From: an uncultured Rothia sp.
GTDB taxonomy: Bacteria > Actinomycetota > Actinomycetes > Actinomycetales > Micrococcaceae
Direction: 5' to 3'
Length of the DNA stretch: 13,689 nt
Assembly (NCBI GenBank): GCA_937935205.1
Contig: CALGXU010000013.1
Span: 1 to 13,689, forward strand
The notes beneath the pieces are model-generated. The model searched no databases. It saw nothing but the letters and a program-made list of their open reading frames with translations, and had not been told where the DNA came from. Positions 12,238 through 13,689 of this stretch are shown in pieces; position 1 is the first letter of the stretch; each line of letters opens with the position of its first letter. A program made the translations under genes and the position numbers.

Positions 12238-13689
12238 ATGGCTACTACCTCTCTTCTCACCGACCACTACGAACTGACCATGCTCCAGGCGGCACTCGCC
12301 TCCGGCGCAGCCAACCGTAAGTGCACCTTCGAAGTCTTCACCCGCCGCCTGCCCGCAGGCCGCCGCTACGGTATCCTCGCAGGCACCGGCCGATTCCTCG
12401 AAGGCCTCGCAGACTTCCGCTTCAACGACGAAGAACTCTCCTTCCTCTCCTCCCGCAACATCGTCAACAAAGAAACCCTCTCCTACCTCGAATCCTTCAC
12501 CTTCAGCGGCAACATCCGCGGCTACGCAGAAGGCGAAGCGTTCTTCCCCCACTCCCCCGTCATGCAGGTCGAAGGCACCTTCGCCGAAGCGTGCGTCCTC
12601 GAAACCTACCTGCTGTCCATCCTGAACTTTGACTCCGCCGTGGCGAGCGCCGCCTCCCGCATGAGCGCAGCCGCAGGCAACCGACCCTGCCTCGAAATGG
12701 GTTCGCGCCGCGCCCACGAACGCGCCGCCGTCTCCGCCGCACGCGCCGCCGTTATTGCGGGCTTCGCGGGCACCTCCAACCTGGAGGCTGGTCTGCGCTA
12801 CGGCCTGCACACCATCGGCACCAGCGCCCACGCCTTCACCCTGCTGCACGACAGCGAACGTGAAGCGTTCGAGGCGCAGCTGCGTTCCCTCGGTGCCCGC
12901 ACCACCCTGCTCGTCGACACCTATGATGTGGACGAGGCAGTCCGCCTCGGCGTGGAACTCGCTGGTGAAGAGCTCGGCGGCGTGCGCCTGGACTCCGGCG
13001 ACCTGGTCGCCACCGCGGCCCGCGTGCGTGAACTGCTTGATTCGCTCGGTAACACTAACACCAAGATCACCGTCACCAGCGACCTGGACGAGTACGCTAT
13101 CGCCTCCCTGGCGGCAGCACCCGTGGACTCCTACGGCGTGGGCACCAAGCTGGTCACCGGCTCCGGTGCGCCGACTTCCTCCATGGTGTACAAGGTTGTT
13201 GAGCGTGAGAACGCCGCGGGCGAAATGCAGCCGGTCGCTAAGGCGTCGGCTGGCAAGGCGTCCATCGGTGGCGCCAAGCGTGCGGCCCGCCGCCTCAACG
13301 GCATGGGCATTGCGACCGCCGAGGTTCTGGGCACCCACGAGGACCCGAACCTGATCGAGGACACCCGCCCGCTCATGGTGGACTTTGTCCGCAACGGTGA
13401 GCTGCTGCCCGGCTTCACCGGCGAGTCCCACGTCAACATGACCGGAGAGGTCCTCGCCAAGGTCCTCTCCGGGGCCATCACCCGCTGGAACGATCCCGCC
13501 CTGGCCGCCCTCAACCCCGGCGCCGCCCTGCCCGACCTGCGGATCATCGTCGTGGGCCGCTCCGACGACTCCGGCACCACTAAGGCCCTGACCACCTACC
13601 TGGCCACCGTCGCCCCCGAGGTGTGGACCCACGAGCCCGAGGAGACCTGGCCGCTGCGCGGCGGCCAGTCCGGCGACGGCACCGCCGGC
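12238..13689 (+). CDS. pncB: Nicotinate phosphoribosyltransferase, 3' end replaced by a PstS-like segment
   Basis: The frame is open from ATG to the window end (484 codons). Residues 1 to about 395 are NAPRTase, which joins nicotinate and PRPP to give nicotinate mononucleotide in NAD salvage. Motifs: LLTDHYELTM at 6-15, EMGSRRAHE at 153-161, AGFAGTSNLEAG at 174-185, GTSAH with the probable phospho-His198, TTLLVDTYD at 222-230, GVRLDSGDL at 248-256 and GTKLVTGSGAPTSS at 302-315. After VRNGELLPGFTGE (to 396) the expected last ~40 residues are missing. The chain instead continues as the PstS-type sequence described at 13426-13689. No stop is reached. It is divergent from clpS and looks leaderless. 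I regard the N-terminal part as genuine and the end as probably artefactual. Confidence 0.9.
   Translation, partial: MATTSLLTDHYELTMLQAALASGAANRKCTFEVFTRRLPAGRRYGILAGTGRFLEGLADFRFNDEELSFLSSRNIVNKETLSYLESFTFSGNIRGYAEGEAFFPHSPVMQVEGTFAEACVLETYLLSILNFDSAVASAASRMSAAAGNRPCLEMGSRRAHERAAVSAARAAVIAGFAGTSNLEAGLRYGLHTIGTSAHAFTLLHDSEREAFEAQLRSLGARTTLLVDTYDVDEAVRLGVELAGEELGGVRLDSGDLVATAARVRELLDSLGNTNTKITVTSDLDEYAIASLAAAPVDSYGVGTKLVTGSGAPTSSMVYKVVERENAAGEMQPVAKASAGKASIGGAKRAARRLNGMGIATAEVLGTHEDPNLIEDTRPLMVDFVRNGELLPGFTGESHVNMTGEVLAKVLSGAITRWNDPALAALNPGAALPDLRIIVVGRSDDSGTTKALTTYLATVAPEVWTHEPEETWPLRGGQSGDGTAG
13426..13689 (+). other. PstS-like phosphate-binding protein segment, probably from another source
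   Basis: From about residue 397 the frame reads VNMTGEVLAKVLSGAITRW and continues NDPALAALNPG..LPDLRIIVVGRSDDSGTT. These are typical of the periplasmic phosphate-binding protein PstS. RSDDSGTT corresponds to the phosphate-coordinating RxDxSGT(T/S) loop, and LRGGQSGDGTAG to the following glycine-rich turn. The signal peptide and first domain half expected before it are absent. Codon use shifts at the join: 2 of the last 80 codons end in A or T, against 12 of 80 in 13141-13380. It is in frame with pncB. A chimeric contig is the likeliest reading. Confidence 0.8.

Noticed and set aside
12214..13632. A 472-codon open frame on the minus strand opposite pncB
   Set aside because: The product is Gly/Val/Ala-rich without motifs, and it runs across the chimeric join; it is a shadow of the pncB frame.

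Overview
The window looks like a chromosomal segment of a moderately GC-rich actinobacterium, most likely a Micrococcaceae member close to Rothia. That placement is inferred from protein character and gene order; no search was run. Supporting signs are an actinobacterial ParE-type topoisomerase subunit (EGDSALGTA instead of the gyrase EGDSAGGS), a clpS-DUF2017-murI-MBL-rph-rdgB block, and a CRP/GlxR-like site upstream of cydA.

Layout: positions 1-231 are non-coding, with a G10 run and the cydAB terminator. On the minus strand follow cydB and cydA (cytochrome bd quinol oxidase), a 535-bp cydA upstream region with a CRP/GlxR-like site and several repeats, parE, a terminator, a membrane-anchored protein I do not recognise, and another terminator. 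Then, still on the minus strand and transcribed from high to low coordinates, comes the housekeeping block clpS (N-end-rule adaptor), DUF2017, murI (glutamate racemase), a metallo-beta-lactamase-fold hydrolase, rph (RNase PH) and rdgB (XTP/dITP pyrophosphatase). From 12238 the plus strand carries pncB (nicotinate phosphoribosyltransferase), divergent from clpS and apparently leaderless.

The pncB frame runs open to the window end, but only its first ~395 codons are NAPRTase. After about position 13426 it continues in frame as the phosphate-binding core of a PstS-like protein with distinctly more GC-biased codons. This is most simply a chimeric assembly join; a real fusion is much less likely.

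The most unusual native pattern is that nearly every intergenic gap holds a near-perfect short tandem duplication (about 10-22 bp period). In two genes (parE and the MBL hydrolase) the duplicated unit contains the last codons and the stop, giving a second identical in-frame TAG. DUF2017 also has a second in-frame TAG, after a 14-codon coding-like tail. None of the ten complete genes ends in TGA. I see no CRISPR array, tRNA, rRNA, insertion sequence, or recognisable defence or biosynthetic system.
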